A stretch of DNA of 64,000 bases from Streptomyces dioscori (GCF_003024195.1 NZ_KZ679040.1:124001-188000), one strand, 5' to 3'. Positions 42,362-52,097 are shown, counted from the first letter of the stretch. A program made the numbers and translations. Notes: generated by a model not told the origin, from the letters alone.

Positions 42362-43768
42362 CTACCGCAACACTCCCGCAGGCCGAGGCTCGGCCGCACC
42401 CAACTCCTCCAGCGCCCGCAAAGCCACCGGCACCAACAGCGGCGAGAACACCGGACTGATCCGCATCGCTTCCCCCAGATGCCGCCGAGCCCCCGAGTCG
42501 TTCCCCACCGCCCGCTCGATCACCCCCCGGTGAAACGAGTACAACGCAATCCGAGCCCCACCCCCACGCACCCGATCCGTGGCCCGAGTCGCGAAAACGA
42601 TCGCCTCCTTGTCCTTCCCGTCCCGATGCAACGCCCACCCCAGCGCATCGGCGACAGCCGCCGAAGGATGCCGAGCCCACTCACCCCGCAACCGCCGCAC
42701 CGCGGCCCCCGCATCCCCGTGATCGGCCTCGAAGAGCCCGAGCACCAACTCCTCGTTCACCCCGACCGCGTCCCCCTCCCGCACCCGTGCCCGCAACACG
42801 TCGTACTGGGCCCGCGCGGCCCCGCCCAGCCCCAGCGACTCGTACAACTCGCCCAACTCCAGCGCGTACCGCGGCAACGGCTGCTTCGCCAGCGCGGACT
42901 GATACGCGAGCAGCGCCTCCGAGTCCCGCCCCAGCGCGGCCAGCGCCCGCCCCTGCCCGGCCCGCGCCGCATGCTCCCCGGGATCGGCCCGCAGAGCGGC
43001 CTCGTACGCGCGCAGCGACTCGGCGGCCTCCCCGCGCTCCCAGGCCGACTCCCCGACCCGGAGCAGACAGTCGGCCTGCTCCGCAGGGGCAGCGGCGAGC
43101 GCCGCAGCATCGGACAGGGCGGCAGCGGAATCCTCCCGCCACCCCCGGTCCCGATAGACGAGCCCGGCCCGCACCAGCACCTGCGCTCCCACCCTGTTCC
43201 CCGACGCCCCGCTCCCCGAGGGAAGCTCGACAAGCTTGGCCAGCGCCCGCCGAGCCCCCTTGTAATCCCCGAGCCCCCGATACGCATCGATCAGCGCCGG
43301 ATACACGGACCACCGCTTGGGCGAGGAGGCCACCGCCGCCTCCCCCCACCCCCGCGCGGCCCGGAAGTCGTGCCGCGCGACGGCGAGCGCGGCCATCCCA
43401 CGGAACGCCTCGGTGTTCCCCTTCGGCCGCCCCTTCAGCGACGTACGCAACGCCGCGTCGGCCTTCGGATAGAACCCCGGCTCGGCGGTCCGCCGCCCCC
43501 GCTCCACATACGCGGTGCCCAGTTCGGCCCACGACCGCACATCACCCGGATGGGCCCGCAGATGCGCCTCGCGGTCACTGATCAGCGCCACCAGATCGGG
43601 CAGCGAGGCGGGCGCCCCGGACCCGACCGCCGTCGCGGCCCGCGCGACGGGCCCGGGGGAGGGCGGCGGCCGACGATCCGCGTCGGGCATCACGACCAGC
43701 ACACCCCCCAGCACGAAGCACCCCACGACGACCCCGGCCAACACCCGCACACTCTGCATGCCGATCAC
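42362..43768 (-). CDS. Tetratricopeptide repeat protein, membrane-anchored
   Basis: 468 aa. One N-terminal hydrophobic segment (VRVLAGVVVGCFVLGGVLVVM) acts as anchor or uncleaved signal. The rest is TPR-like helix pairs: SWAELGTAYVERGR, AALRADPGEHAARAGQGRALAALGRDSEALLAY, YALELGELYESLGLGGAARAQY. Probably a protein-interaction scaffold on the outer face. Convergent with hppD and divergent from the GlcD-type oxidase (100-base gap). Confidence 0.85.
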   Translation of the reverse strand: MIGMQSVRVLAGVVVGCFVLGGVLVVMPDADRRPPPSPGPVARAATAVGSGAPASLPDLVALISDREAHLRAHPGDVRSWAELGTAYVERGRRTAEPGFYPKADAALRTSLKGRPKGNTEAFRGMAALAVARHDFRAARGWGEAAVASSPKRWSVYPALIDAYRGLGDYKGARRALAKLVELPSGSGASGNRVGAQVLVRAGLVYRDRGWREDSAAALSDAAALAAAPAEQADCLLRVGESAWERGEAAESLRAYEAALRADPGEHAARAGQGRALAALGRDSEALLAYQSALAKQPLPRYALELGELYESLGLGGAARAQYDVLRARVREGDAVGVNEELVLGLFEADHGDAGAAVRRLRGEWARHPSAAVADALGWALHRDGKDKEAIVFATRATDRVRGGGARIALYSFHRGVIERAVGNDSGARRHLGEAMRISPVFSPLLVPVALRALEELGAAEPRPAGVLR

Positions 43769-43868
43769 TGTGCGTCAATACGAAGAGCACACCCGGCCAC
43801 CACCCCGGCACGCAAAGCCTCACGCGAGCGGGGTTCACACCGATGGCCCCGAGTGCGACGCTGTGATC

Positions 43869-45350
43869 ATGAGCCGTATCGAAGCCCGACCCGATGAAGA
43901 CTCCGTGGCGGTGGGCAGCGCCCCCGAACGTCTCACCGAAAACCGCGCCGAAGACCTCACCGAAGACCGCGCCGAAGACCTCACCCAGCGCCTCACCGAG
44001 CGCCTCCTCACAGGGCTGCCGGCCGAGGCGGTCCTCACCGACCCGGACGTCACCGGCTCGTACGCCAACGACATGGCCAGTTTCTGCGAGGCGGGCACCC
44101 CCGCCGTCGTGGTGCTGCCGCGCACGGTCGAACAGGTCCAGCACGTCATGCGCACCGCGACCGACCTCCGCATCCCGGTGGTCCCGCAGGGCGCCCGCAC
44201 AGGCCTCTCCGGGGCGGCCAACGCCTCCGAGGGCTGCATCGTGCTGTCCCTGACCAAGATGGACCGCATCCTGGAGATCAGCCCCGTGGACCGGATCGCG
44301 GTGGTCGAGCCGGGCGTCATCAACGCCACACTCTCCCGCGCCGTCAACGAACACGGCCTGTACTACCCGCCGGACCCCTCCAGCTGGGAGATGTGCACCA
44401 TCGGCGGCAACATCGGCACGGCCTCGGGCGGCCTGTGCTGTGTGAAGTACGGAGTGACGGCCGAGTACGTACTCGGCCTGGACGTGGTCCTCGCGGACGG
44501 CCGCCTGATGACCACCGGCCGCCGCACGGCGAAGGGCGTGGCCGGATACGACCTGACGCGCCTGTTCGTCGGCTCGGAGGGCTCGCTCGGCATCGTCGTA
44601 CGGGCCACCCTCGCCCTGAAACCCCAGCCGCCCCAACAGCTGGTCCTCGCGGCGGAGTTCGCGTCCGGATCGGCCGCCTGCGACGCGGTCTGCCGGATCA
44701 TGGAGGGCGGCCATGTGCCGTCCCTGCTCGAACTGATGGACCGCACCACGGTGAAGGCCGTCAACGACATGGCGCACATGGGCCTTCCGGAGAGCACCGA
44801 GGCCCTGCTCCTCGCCGCCTTCGACACCCACGACCCCGCCGCGGACCTCGCCGCGGTCGGCGCGCTGTGCGAGGCGGCGGGCGCCACCCAGGTCGTACCG
44901 GCGGAGGACGCGGCCGAGTCGGAACTGCTCCTGCAGGCCCGCCGGCTGTCCCTCACCGGCCTTGAGGCGGTCAAGGGCACGACGATGATCGACGACGTGT
45001 GCGTACCGCGTTCCAGGCTCGCCGAGATGCTTGAAGGCGTCGACAGGATCGCCGAGAAGTACCGGTTGACCATCGGGGTCGTGGCCCACGCGGGCGACGG
45101 CAACACCCACCCGACGGTCTGCTTCGACGCGAGCGACCCGGACGAGTCCCGGCGCGCCCGCGAGTCCTTCGACGAGATCATGGCCCTCGGTCTGGAACTC
45201 GGCGGCACGATCACCGGCGAACACGGTGTGGGCGTCCTCAAGAAGGAGTGGCTGGCCCGCGAGATCGGCCCGGTCGGCATCGAGATGCAACGAGCGGTGA
45301 AAACGGCCTTCGACCCCCTGGGCATCCTGAACCCGGGAAAACTCTTCTGA
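43869..45350 (+). CDS. FAD-linked oxidase (GlcD/D-lactate dehydrogenase type)
   Basis: 493 aa. The VAO/PCMH FAD-binding domain (PVVPQGARTGLSGAANA; TIGGNIGTASGGLCCVKYG; LFVGSEGSLGIV) is followed by the FAD-oxidase C domain with VVAHAGDGNTHPTVCF and GGTITGEHGVGVLKKEWL, which carry the His residues typical of 2-hydroxyacid dehydrogenases. It should oxidise glycolate, D-lactate or a related acid; no GlcE/GlcF partners are nearby. The N-terminus has a repeat encoded by an exact 20-bp duplication (43942 and 43966), giving RAEDLT twice. Confidence 0.9.
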   Translation: MSRIEARPDEDSVAVGSAPERLTENRAEDLTEDRAEDLTQRLTERLLTGLPAEAVLTDPDVTGSYANDMASFCEAGTPAVVVLPRTVEQVQHVMRTATDLRIPVVPQGARTGLSGAANASEGCIVLSLTKMDRILEISPVDRIAVVEPGVINATLSRAVNEHGLYYPPDPSSWEMCTIGGNIGTASGGLCCVKYGVTAEYVLGLDVVLADGRLMTTGRRTAKGVAGYDLTRLFVGSEGSLGIVVRATLALKPQPPQQLVLAAEFASGSAACDAVCRIMEGGHVPSLLELMDRTTVKAVNDMAHMGLPESTEALLLAAFDTHDPAADLAAVGALCEAAGATQVVPAEDAAESELLLQARRLSLTGLEAVKGTTMIDDVCVPRSRLAEMLEGVDRIAEKYRLTIGVVAHAGDGNTHPTVCFDASDPDESRRARESFDEIMALGLELGGTITGEHGVGVLKKEWLAREIGPVGIEMQRAVKTAFDPLGILNPGKLF

Positions 45351-45370
45351 CAGAGCTTTCCCTCTCGCCG

Positions 45371-45440
45371 TCTCCCCCCTTCCTCCCCCCTTTTCTCTTC
45401 TTTTTCCTCCCCTCTTCTCTCCCTCTCCTCCCTCCTCCTC
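45371..45440 (+). repeat. 70-base uninterrupted polypyrimidine tract
   Basis: Only C and T from 45371 to 45440, just after the FAD oxidase stop and before the end of the convergent SsgA-like gene. Mixed C- and T-runs; no coding function. Confidence 0.9.
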
Positions 45441-45444
45441 GCTC

Positions 45445-46011
45445 TCACTCGCCGTCCTGGGATTCGTCCGAGGGCCACGGGTCACTCAGCCACAGATCGT
45501 CGGCGGGGGTCGGCGCGAGCAGCTCGGCGAGGCCGTCGTCGAGACCGAGCCGACCGGCCTCGGTGCCCGGCGGGACCGCCCGCAGCGTGCGCTCCAGCCA
45601 CGCCGACACCTGCGCGGCGGGCGCTTCCAGCAGGGCGTCCCCGTCGGGTGAACTCAGCGCCATCAGGACGACACCGCGCCCGCCGACCTTCGTCGGCCAC
45701 GCCCGCACGTCCCCGTGCCCGCACGGCCGGAACACCCCCTCGACGAGCAGTTCCCGCGCGAAGGTCCAGCTCACGGGGTGGTCGGTGCCGAGGTGGAAAG
45801 TGACATGGACGGCGTACGGATCGTCGCTGCGGTAACTCAGCAGAGCCGGCACGGGAATGCTGCGCTCGGGGGAGAGCACGAGCTTGAGCTCCAGCTCCCG
45901 TTCCACCACGGCATCGTTGTTCACGTCGTTGCCCATAGGGCCCGTGCTCGAAGGGTCCGTGCTCGAAGGGTCCGTGTTTGAAGGGCCCGTGCTCATAGGG
46001 TCCGTGCTCAT
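45445..46011 (-). CDS. ssgG: SsgA-like sporulation/cell division protein (probable SsgG)
   Basis: 188 aa from the ATG giving MSTDPMSTGP, with GAGGAAGCGG upstream. SALP domain from about residue 33: VERELELKLVLSPERSIPVPALLSYRSDDPYAVHVTFHLG, WTFARELLVEGVFRPCGHGDVRAWP, and SSPDGDALLEAP. SALPs steer septum placement and peptidoglycan remodelling in sporulating hyphae. The symbol rests on the recalled location of ssgG next to hppD in S. coelicolor. The N-terminal 26 residues are five-residue repeats (MSTDP, MSTGP, SNTDP, SSTDP, SSTGP) encoded by 15-bp tandem DNA repeats at 45937-46011. Confidence 0.85.
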   Translation of the reverse strand: MSTDPMSTGPSNTDPSSTDPSSTGPMGNDVNNDAVVERELELKLVLSPERSIPVPALLSYRSDDPYAVHVTFHLGTDHPVSWTFARELLVEGVFRPCGHGDVRAWPTKVGGRGVVLMALSSPDGDALLEAPAAQVSAWLERTLRAVPPGTEAGRLGLDDGLAELLAPTPADDLWLSDPWPSDESQDGE

Positions 46012-46274
46012 AGGGTCCGCTTCCTCTCGCGTCCGGGACCCAGGGGCGGGCCCGTACGAGTGGAGAGGCGGCGAAGGCCCCAGCATTACGCCGGTTCGGA
46101 GAACTTTTTTCGCGAGGCTCCCGGACCGTCACGCCTATACCGCGCGGAGGCCGGAAAAGGTGGGGGAACCGCGCTCGAAGGGGGTAGGTACCCCAGGAGC
46201 GGCAGTGGCGGTTGCGCCCGTCTGATAGATGTGGACGCTCAACACGACCCCCGAGCAGATACGGGACGACGGAC

Positions 46275-48008
46275 ATGAGCGCCCCAACCCCGGCCCCCGG
46301 CGACGACAGGCCCCGCGAGGGGTACTACCCGGACCCGTCCATTCCTGGATATGTCCGGTACTGGAACGGTGCCGCATGGGTGCCGGGCACCAGCCGGCCG
46401 GCGCCCGGCGGCGACCCGGCCGCCTCGCCCGCCTCACCCGCCGCGGCGGCCCCGGCCGCGACCGCGCAGCCCGCCCCCGTGTCCACGGAGGAGACGGGCC
46501 CGCACTTCTTCGACGAGGACCCGCCCGCCGCCGCGGGCCCGTCGCCCGCCGAGGCCCAGCACGGCAGCCGCCCCGAACCGGCCACCGCGTGGGGCGCCGA
46601 CCGCTCCCGGCAGACCGGCTTCGGCGGCGACCCGGACCGCCGGGTCCGCTGGGGTTCCCCGGACCCGCGCGTACCGTCGGAGTCCGCGCAGCCCGTACAG
46701 CCGGACCAGTCCGCATCGGCCCAGCCCGCACCCCAGGCACAGGCCGCTGCACCCCAGCCACAGGCCGCCGCACCGCAGTCCCAGTCGGCAGGGCAGCCCG
46801 ACGGCAGGTCGGACCACACGGACGGCACGGCCACGTTCCACGGGGCCGACTCCGAGGGGGACCTCGGGGCCCCCACGCCTCCGCCCTCCGGCGGCACGGT
46901 GGTCTTCCGCAGACCCACGGGTCCGGTACGCCCCACGGGCGCCGCCGGTCCGACGGGGGCCGCCGGAAACACGGGGCCCGCCGGAAGCACGGGACCCACG
47001 GGATCCGCCGGCGCCATGGGGGCCGGGCGCGCGCATGTCGCGGGTACGTCCGGAGCGGCGCGCGCGCAGACCCCGGGCGCCGGGGCCGCCGCCCCCGGCG
47101 TCCCCGGTTCCCGCGAACCCCTCGTCGCCGAGGGCACGATGAGCTTCAGGCGGACGTCGCAGCGAGCGGGACAGCAGCGCGGTACGCAGTCGGCCGCGGC
47201 CCAGCAGCCCCTGGGCGCGGCCCAGCCCGCGGCCCCGGCACAGCCGTCCCCCGCCGCTCCGGCCCCGCAGCAGCAGTCCACCCCCACCGTCCCCCCGCAG
47301 GGGGCCCCTTCACCGGCAGTCACCCCACCGGCAGTCACCCCGCAGGCCGTCACTCCGCCGTCCGGTGCGCAGGCGCAGGCGCCCATGAGTGCGGGTCTCG
47401 GTGGCGGACAGCCTTCCTGGGCCCAGCAGGTGCACCGGCTGGCCGGGCCGGACGAGGACCAGCCCGTCGTGCCGTGGAAGCCGGTACGGGAGGACCCGTT
47501 CCAGTCGGTCGTCCGCGCCCAGTCGGAGGCGCGTCCGGCGGGGCTCGGCAAGCGGTTCGCCGCCCGACTCGTGGACACGCTCGTGCTGGCCGCGGTCACC
47601 GGCGCGGCGGCGGTCCCGCTGGGCACGAGGGCGCTGGACCACGTCAACGAGAAGATCGACGCGGCCAAGCTCTCCGGCGAGACGGTCACGGTGTGGCTGC
47701 TGGACGGCACGACCGCCCTCTACCTCGGCATCGTCCTCGCCGTCCTGATCGTCTTCGGCGTCCTCTACGAGGCGCTGCCCAACGCCAAGTGGGGCCGCAC
47801 CCTCGGCAAGAAGCTGTTCGGCCTCCAGGTGCGGGACATCGAGGGCGGCGACCCGCCGTCGTTCGGTCTGGCCCTGCGCCGCTGGCTCGTCTACAGCGTC
47901 CCGTGCCTTCTCGGCATCGGTGTCGTGGGTGTCGTGTGGGGCCTGTTCGACCGCCCGTGGCGCCAGTGCTGGCACGACAAGGCGGCCCATACGTTCGTCG
48001 CGGGCTGA
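46275..48008 (+). CDS. DUF2510-RDD family membrane protein with collagen-like linker
   Basis: 577 aa. N-terminal DUF2510 motif REGYYPDPSIPGYVRYWNGAAWVPG (residues 14-38). A disordered Pro/Ala/Gln-rich middle of about 370 residues includes a run of Gly-X-Y triplets around residues 225-255 (GPTGAAGNTGPAGSTGPTG). The C-terminal RDD domain (from about 417) has GLGKRFAARLVDTLVLAAV, LPNAKWGRTLGKKLFGLQV and WHDKAAHTFV. RDD proteins are membrane proteins, a few of them ion exchangers. Followed 122 bases later by a second RDD gene. Confidence 0.85.
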   Translation: MSAPTPAPGDDRPREGYYPDPSIPGYVRYWNGAAWVPGTSRPAPGGDPAASPASPAAAAPAATAQPAPVSTEETGPHFFDEDPPAAAGPSPAEAQHGSRPEPATAWGADRSRQTGFGGDPDRRVRWGSPDPRVPSESAQPVQPDQSASAQPAPQAQAAAPQPQAAAPQSQSAGQPDGRSDHTDGTATFHGADSEGDLGAPTPPPSGGTVVFRRPTGPVRPTGAAGPTGAAGNTGPAGSTGPTGSAGAMGAGRAHVAGTSGAARAQTPGAGAAAPGVPGSREPLVAEGTMSFRRTSQRAGQQRGTQSAAAQQPLGAAQPAAPAQPSPAAPAPQQQSTPTVPPQGAPSPAVTPPAVTPQAVTPPSGAQAQAPMSAGLGGGQPSWAQQVHRLAGPDEDQPVVPWKPVREDPFQSVVRAQSEARPAGLGKRFAARLVDTLVLAAVTGAAAVPLGTRALDHVNEKIDAAKLSGETVTVWLLDGTTALYLGIVLAVLIVFGVLYEALPNAKWGRTLGKKLFGLQVRDIEGGDPPSFGLALRRWLVYSVPCLLGIGVVGVVWGLFDRPWRQCWHDKAAHTFVAG

Positions 48009-48130
48009 CGGCACCCGGCGCCGTTCCGGACGGCCGTACCGGACGGCCGTACCGGACTGCCGTTCCGGCGGATAGCCCGGACGGGTCGCCTCCCGTTGCG
48101 CGGTCGCGGGGTTCGCGGTCCACTCTGGAC

Positions 48131-48838
48131 ATGACCACCCAGCCGCCGCCCCCTCCGGACGACGATCCGTTCAGGAAGCCGCCGGACGAGGACCCGTTCA
48201 AGAAGCAGCAGCCGCCGCCCCAGCAGTCACAGCCGCCGCAGCCGCCACCCGGTCAGAGCGGCGGCTCCCCGTACGGCGGCTCCCCGTACGGAGCCGCACC
48301 GCCACCTCCCGGCGCCGCACCACCGCCCTACGGTGGCGGCGCCGGCGACCCCTACGGCGGCGGCCCGTACACCAACGATCCGCTCGCCGGGATGCCGCCG
48401 CTCGCCGAGAGCGGCAAACGCGTCCTCGCGCGGATCATCGACATGATCCTCGTCGTCATCGTGGTGTGGCTGCTCACCTGGGGCTTCGGCGTCAACGAGT
48501 ACGACGTGGACGCGGACAAGATCCAGTACGGCAAGTCCTTCGGGCAGTCCCTGATCGCCCTGCTGCTCTACGTCGGGTACGACACCTTCCTGACCACCAG
48601 GTCGGGGCAGACCCTCGGCAAGAAGTGGCTGCATCTGCGCGTGGCGAACCTCGACAACGGCTCCACGCCCTCCGTGCAGACCTCACTGGTCCGCGCGCTG
48701 GTGCTGTGGGTGCCGTTCGCGTTCTGCTGCGCGTGCATCTGGACCGCGATCTCCGGCGGCTGGAGCTTCTTCGACAAGCCGTACAAGCAGGGGCTGCACG
48801 ACAAGGCGGCCAAGACCGTGGTGGTCAGCACCGGCTGA
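48131..48838 (+). CDS. RDD family membrane protein
   Basis: 235 aa from ATG (MTTQPPPPPDDDPF). A Pro/Gly/Tyr/Gln-rich N-terminal 85 residues with SPYGGSPYG repeats. The RDD domain follows: ESGKRVLARIIDMILVVIVVWLL, TRSGQTLGKKWLHLRV, and YKQGLHDKAAKTVVV at the end, with three to four spans. It looks like a duplication partner of the upstream gene. Function unknown. Confidence 0.85.
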   Translation: MTTQPPPPPDDDPFRKPPDEDPFKKQQPPPQQSQPPQPPPGQSGGSPYGGSPYGAAPPPPGAAPPPYGGGAGDPYGGGPYTNDPLAGMPPLAESGKRVLARIIDMILVVIVVWLLTWGFGVNEYDVDADKIQYGKSFGQSLIALLLYVGYDTFLTTRSGQTLGKKWLHLRVANLDNGSTPSVQTSLVRALVLWVPFAFCCACIWTAISGGWSFFDKPYKQGLHDKAAKTVVVSTG

Positions 48839-48900
48839 GCCGCCCGACGCGGACGACGGGCGGCAAACACCGGACTACGCACCGGACTGCGGACTCGGAC

Positions 48901-49218
48901 TCAGGCGCGTTCGCGTATCGGCTCGGACGCGCTCGCGGCGGCGACGGTCTCGCGCCGGGCCGAGAGACGCGCTTCCGGAACGCGCTGGTCCGGAGCGTGC
49001 TGTTCCGTGGCGGCGCGCGAGGGAGCGGTGGCCGCGGTCACGGCAGGCTTCTGTACGGGAACCGTCATGGCCACGAGGAGACCGAGCGCGAGGGCGGAGA
49101 GCGCGATGATCACGACTCCCAGGCCCGAACTCGTCTGTGACAGCAGCAGCATGGCGAGCGTGGAGAGGAGCACGGTGCAGGAACCGTAGGCGAGCTGTGC
49201 GGCGGTCGGACGAGGCAT
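48901..49218 (-). CDS. Small membrane protein
   Basis: 105 aa from ATG (MPRPTAAQLAYGS); longer in-frame starts upstream are possible. Two hydrophobic spans (residues 9-28 and 32-52), then a soluble Ala/Arg/Glu-rich tail. No family recognised. Convergent with the second RDD gene and divergent from the M6 protease. Confidence 0.6.
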   Translation of the reverse strand: MPRPTAAQLAYGSCTVLLSTLAMLLLSQTSSGLGVVIIALSALALGLLVAMTVPVQKPAVTAATAPSRAATEQHAPDQRVPEARLSARRETVAAASASEPIRERA

Positions 49219-49684
49219 GGCAGTTCCGTCCTCGGGGTGGGGGTCTCCCCCCGGTGCCTCTCGCATGGGGGAGGTGCGAATAAGAAACAAGGCTGCGACA
49301 ACGGTGTCGCTTGGCAAATCACCGGAAATCCGGCGCGCCGCCAACCGACTCTATTGGCCTGTCTGCCCGAGGGGAACGAGCAGTAAGCGTGACCTAACCC
49401 ACGGTGCCGGTGCACAGGGGGCGCACGGAATCATGGCTTCTGCCAACCCGTCTTTCGAACGCGCCTGTTGAGCGGTGCACGGATCTCCGTGAGCGGACCG
49501 GTAGCGGAACGCGACCCCGGACAGCCGGCGCATAGCCCACTTGACCTGTCCAAGTCAAGGTCTGTCTTTTCTCCTTCAACTCCGATCGAATGTCGTCACT
49601 TGTGACGCGCATAGAGCGCGCGCGGACTCCATAACCTGGACACCCTCCTTCCGCGCGCCCGGGCGTGAGGGAGGACTGCATCAA
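49219..49684. other. Divergent promoter region upstream of the M6 protease
   Basis: No gene seen. Two palindromes are notable: CTTGAC-N8-GTCAAG at 49540-49559 and CGTCACTTGTGACG at 49594-49607, both upstream of the protease start. Either could be a regulator site. Confidence 0.45.
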
Positions 49685-52033
49685 GTGACCAGCAGACCAT
49701 GGACGTTCAGAGCAGCCGCAGTGGGTGTGGCGCTCACCGCGGCCGCCGCCACGTTCTCGACCTTCGCGGTGGCGCAGGCCGCCGACGCCGGCGACCAGCC
49801 GGCCGCGGCCGCGAACCGGCAGGACCCGGCACGCGCCGGGGACGACGCCGAGCACGAGCACGACCTCAAGGGGCCCCTGACCGACCGTCAGGAAGCCCAG
49901 CGCGAGGAGGCCCTCAAGAGGGTCATCTCCGGCGACACCAAGGCCGTCAAGCGCGGTGGTTCGCAGGTCGTGAAGCTCCAGAACGGCAAGTACGTGGAGC
50001 TCGGCCGTGAGAAGACCGACGAGATCTTCACGATCCTCGTCGAGTTCGGCGACAAGGTGGACAGCCGCTACGGCGGCACCCCCGGACCGCTGCACAACCA
50101 GATAGCCGAGCCGGACCGTGCCGAGGACAACAGCACGGCCTGGCAGGCGGACTACAACAAGGAACACTTCGAGAAGCTCTACTTCGGCACCGGCAAGGGT
50201 GTCGAGTCGATGAAGAAGTACTACGAGAAGCAGTCCTCGGGCCGCTACTCCATCGACGGCACGGTCTCCGACTGGGTCAAGGTGCCCTACAACGAGGCCC
50301 GCTACGGCTCCAACAAGTGCGACCCCGACACCTGCGCGTGGAACGCCGTCGCCGACGGTGTCACCGCCTGGGTCGACGCCCAGAAGGCGGCCGGCAAGTC
50401 CGACGCCGACATCAAGTCCGAGCTGTCCGCCTACGACAAGTGGGACCGCAACGACTTCGACGGCGACGGCAACTTCAACGAGCCCGACGGCTACATCGAC
50501 CACTTCCAGATCGTGCACGCCGGTGAGGACGAGTCCGCGGGCGGCGGCGCCCAGGGCGAGGACGCGATCTGGGCCCACCGCTGGTACGCGTTCGGCACGG
50601 ACGCCGGAGCCACCGGCCCCACGGGCAACAAGATGGGCGGCGCGCAGATCGGCGACTCCGGCATCTGGGTCGGCGACTACACGATCCAGCCGGAGAACGG
50701 CGGACTGGGCGTCTTCGCCCACGAGTACGGCCACGACCTCGGTCTGCCGGACCACTACGACACGACCAACACGGCGGAGAACTCCACCGCGTTCTGGACG
50801 CTGATGTCCTCCGGTTCGTGGCTCGGCACCGGCAAGGACGCCATCGGTGACCTGCCCGGCGACATGACCGCCTGGGACAAGCTGCAGCTCGGCTGGCTGA
50901 AGTACGACACGGCCAAGGCCGCGAAGAGCTCCAGCCACACGCTGGGCGTGGCCGAGTACAACACCAAGAACGCCCAGGCGCTGGTGGTCGAACTGCCGAA
51001 GAAGGCGGTCACCACCGAGGTCGTCCCCCCGGCGCAGGGCGCCACCCAGTGGTGGAGCGGCAGCGCGAACAACCTCAAGAACACGCTGACCCGTTCCGTG
51101 GACCTCACGGGCAAGTCGGCGGCGACGCTGACCCTCGACGGGTACTACGACATCGAGACGGACTTCGACTACCTCTACACCGAGGTGTCCACCGACGGCG
51201 GCGCCAAGTGGACCGCCATCGACGGAACGGTCGACGGCGCCGCGATCCCGCGTGACGCCAGCGGCAGCCCCGCGCTGACCGGCACGTCGGCCGCGTACAC
51301 GAAGCTGTCGTACCCGCTCGACGCCTACGCGGGCCAGAAGTTCGACCTGCGCTTCCGCTACTCCACCGACGGCGGCGTGGCCCAGAAGGGCTTCGCGGCG
51401 GACCGCATCACCGTCACCGCCGACGGCTCCGCGGTCTTCTCGGACGACGCCGAGACCGCCGACGCGGCGTGGAAGTCCAACGGCTTCTCCCGTATCGGCG
51501 CGTCCTTCACCAAGGACTACGCGCAGTACTACATCGCGGAGAACCGTCAGTACGTGTCGTACGACAAGACCCTGAAGGTCGGCCCGTACAACTTCGGTTT
51601 CGCGTCCACGCGTCCGTCCTGGGTGGAGCACTTCCCGTACCAGAACGGTCTGCTGATCTGGAAGTGGGACACCTCCCAGCGCGACAACAACGTCAGCCAG
51701 CACCCGGGTACCGGTCTGCTGCTGCCGGTGGACGCCCACCCGAAGGCCCTGAAGTGGGCCGACGGCGTGGTGATGCGCAACCGCATCCAGTCCTACGACT
51801 CGCCGTTCAGCCGGTACCGCACGGACGGTCTCACGCTGCACAAGGCGGACGTGGCGACGAAGATCAAGTCGCAGCTCGGGAACCCGGTCTTCAACGACCG
51901 CACGAACACGTACTACGACACGGCCAACCCGACCGGGGGTGTCAAGATCACTGACACCAACACGAAGATCGCGATCGTCAAGGAGCCGCGTGATGGCTCG
52001 ACGATCTTCGTGAAGGTCTCCGCCGCGAAGTAA
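49685..52033 (+). CDS. Secreted M6 family metalloprotease (immune inhibitor A-like)
   Basis: 782 aa from a GTG (AGGACTG upstream). A signal peptide is clear: basic start, AAAVGVALTAAAATFSTFAVAQA with cleavage near residue 33. A propeptide follows to about residue 110. The catalytic domain contains GVFAHEYGHDLGLPDHYDT, the HExxH-x8-H zinc site (first His about 346). DFDGDGNFNEPDGYIDHF looks like a calcium loop. The C-terminal half holds the usual accessory beta-domains of InhA-type enzymes. Extracellular protein degradation. Strong terminator follows. Confidence 0.92.
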   Translation: MTSRPWTFRAAAVGVALTAAAATFSTFAVAQAADAGDQPAAAANRQDPARAGDDAEHEHDLKGPLTDRQEAQREEALKRVISGDTKAVKRGGSQVVKLQNGKYVELGREKTDEIFTILVEFGDKVDSRYGGTPGPLHNQIAEPDRAEDNSTAWQADYNKEHFEKLYFGTGKGVESMKKYYEKQSSGRYSIDGTVSDWVKVPYNEARYGSNKCDPDTCAWNAVADGVTAWVDAQKAAGKSDADIKSELSAYDKWDRNDFDGDGNFNEPDGYIDHFQIVHAGEDESAGGGAQGEDAIWAHRWYAFGTDAGATGPTGNKMGGAQIGDSGIWVGDYTIQPENGGLGVFAHEYGHDLGLPDHYDTTNTAENSTAFWTLMSSGSWLGTGKDAIGDLPGDMTAWDKLQLGWLKYDTAKAAKSSSHTLGVAEYNTKNAQALVVELPKKAVTTEVVPPAQGATQWWSGSANNLKNTLTRSVDLTGKSAATLTLDGYYDIETDFDYLYTEVSTDGGAKWTAIDGTVDGAAIPRDASGSPALTGTSAAYTKLSYPLDAYAGQKFDLRFRYSTDGGVAQKGFAADRITVTADGSAVFSDDAETADAAWKSNGFSRIGASFTKDYAQYYIAENRQYVSYDKTLKVGPYNFGFASTRPSWVEHFPYQNGLLIWKWDTSQRDNNVSQHPGTGLLLPVDAHPKALKWADGVVMRNRIQSYDSPFSRYRTDGLTLHKADVATKIKSQLGNPVFNDRTNTYYDTANPTGGVKITDTNTKIAIVKEPRDGSTIFVKVSAAK

Positions 52034-52061
52034 TAAGAGACGTTTTCGCAGGTCAAACCAT

Positions 52062-52097
52062 GATCGGCCGCGACCCCCTGGCGGGTCGCGGCCGATC
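52062..52097 (+). terminator. Terminator after the M6 protease gene
   Basis: Perfect 15-bp stem (52062-52076 with 52083-52097), 6-nt loop, followed by GTGTTTAG. Confidence 0.85.
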
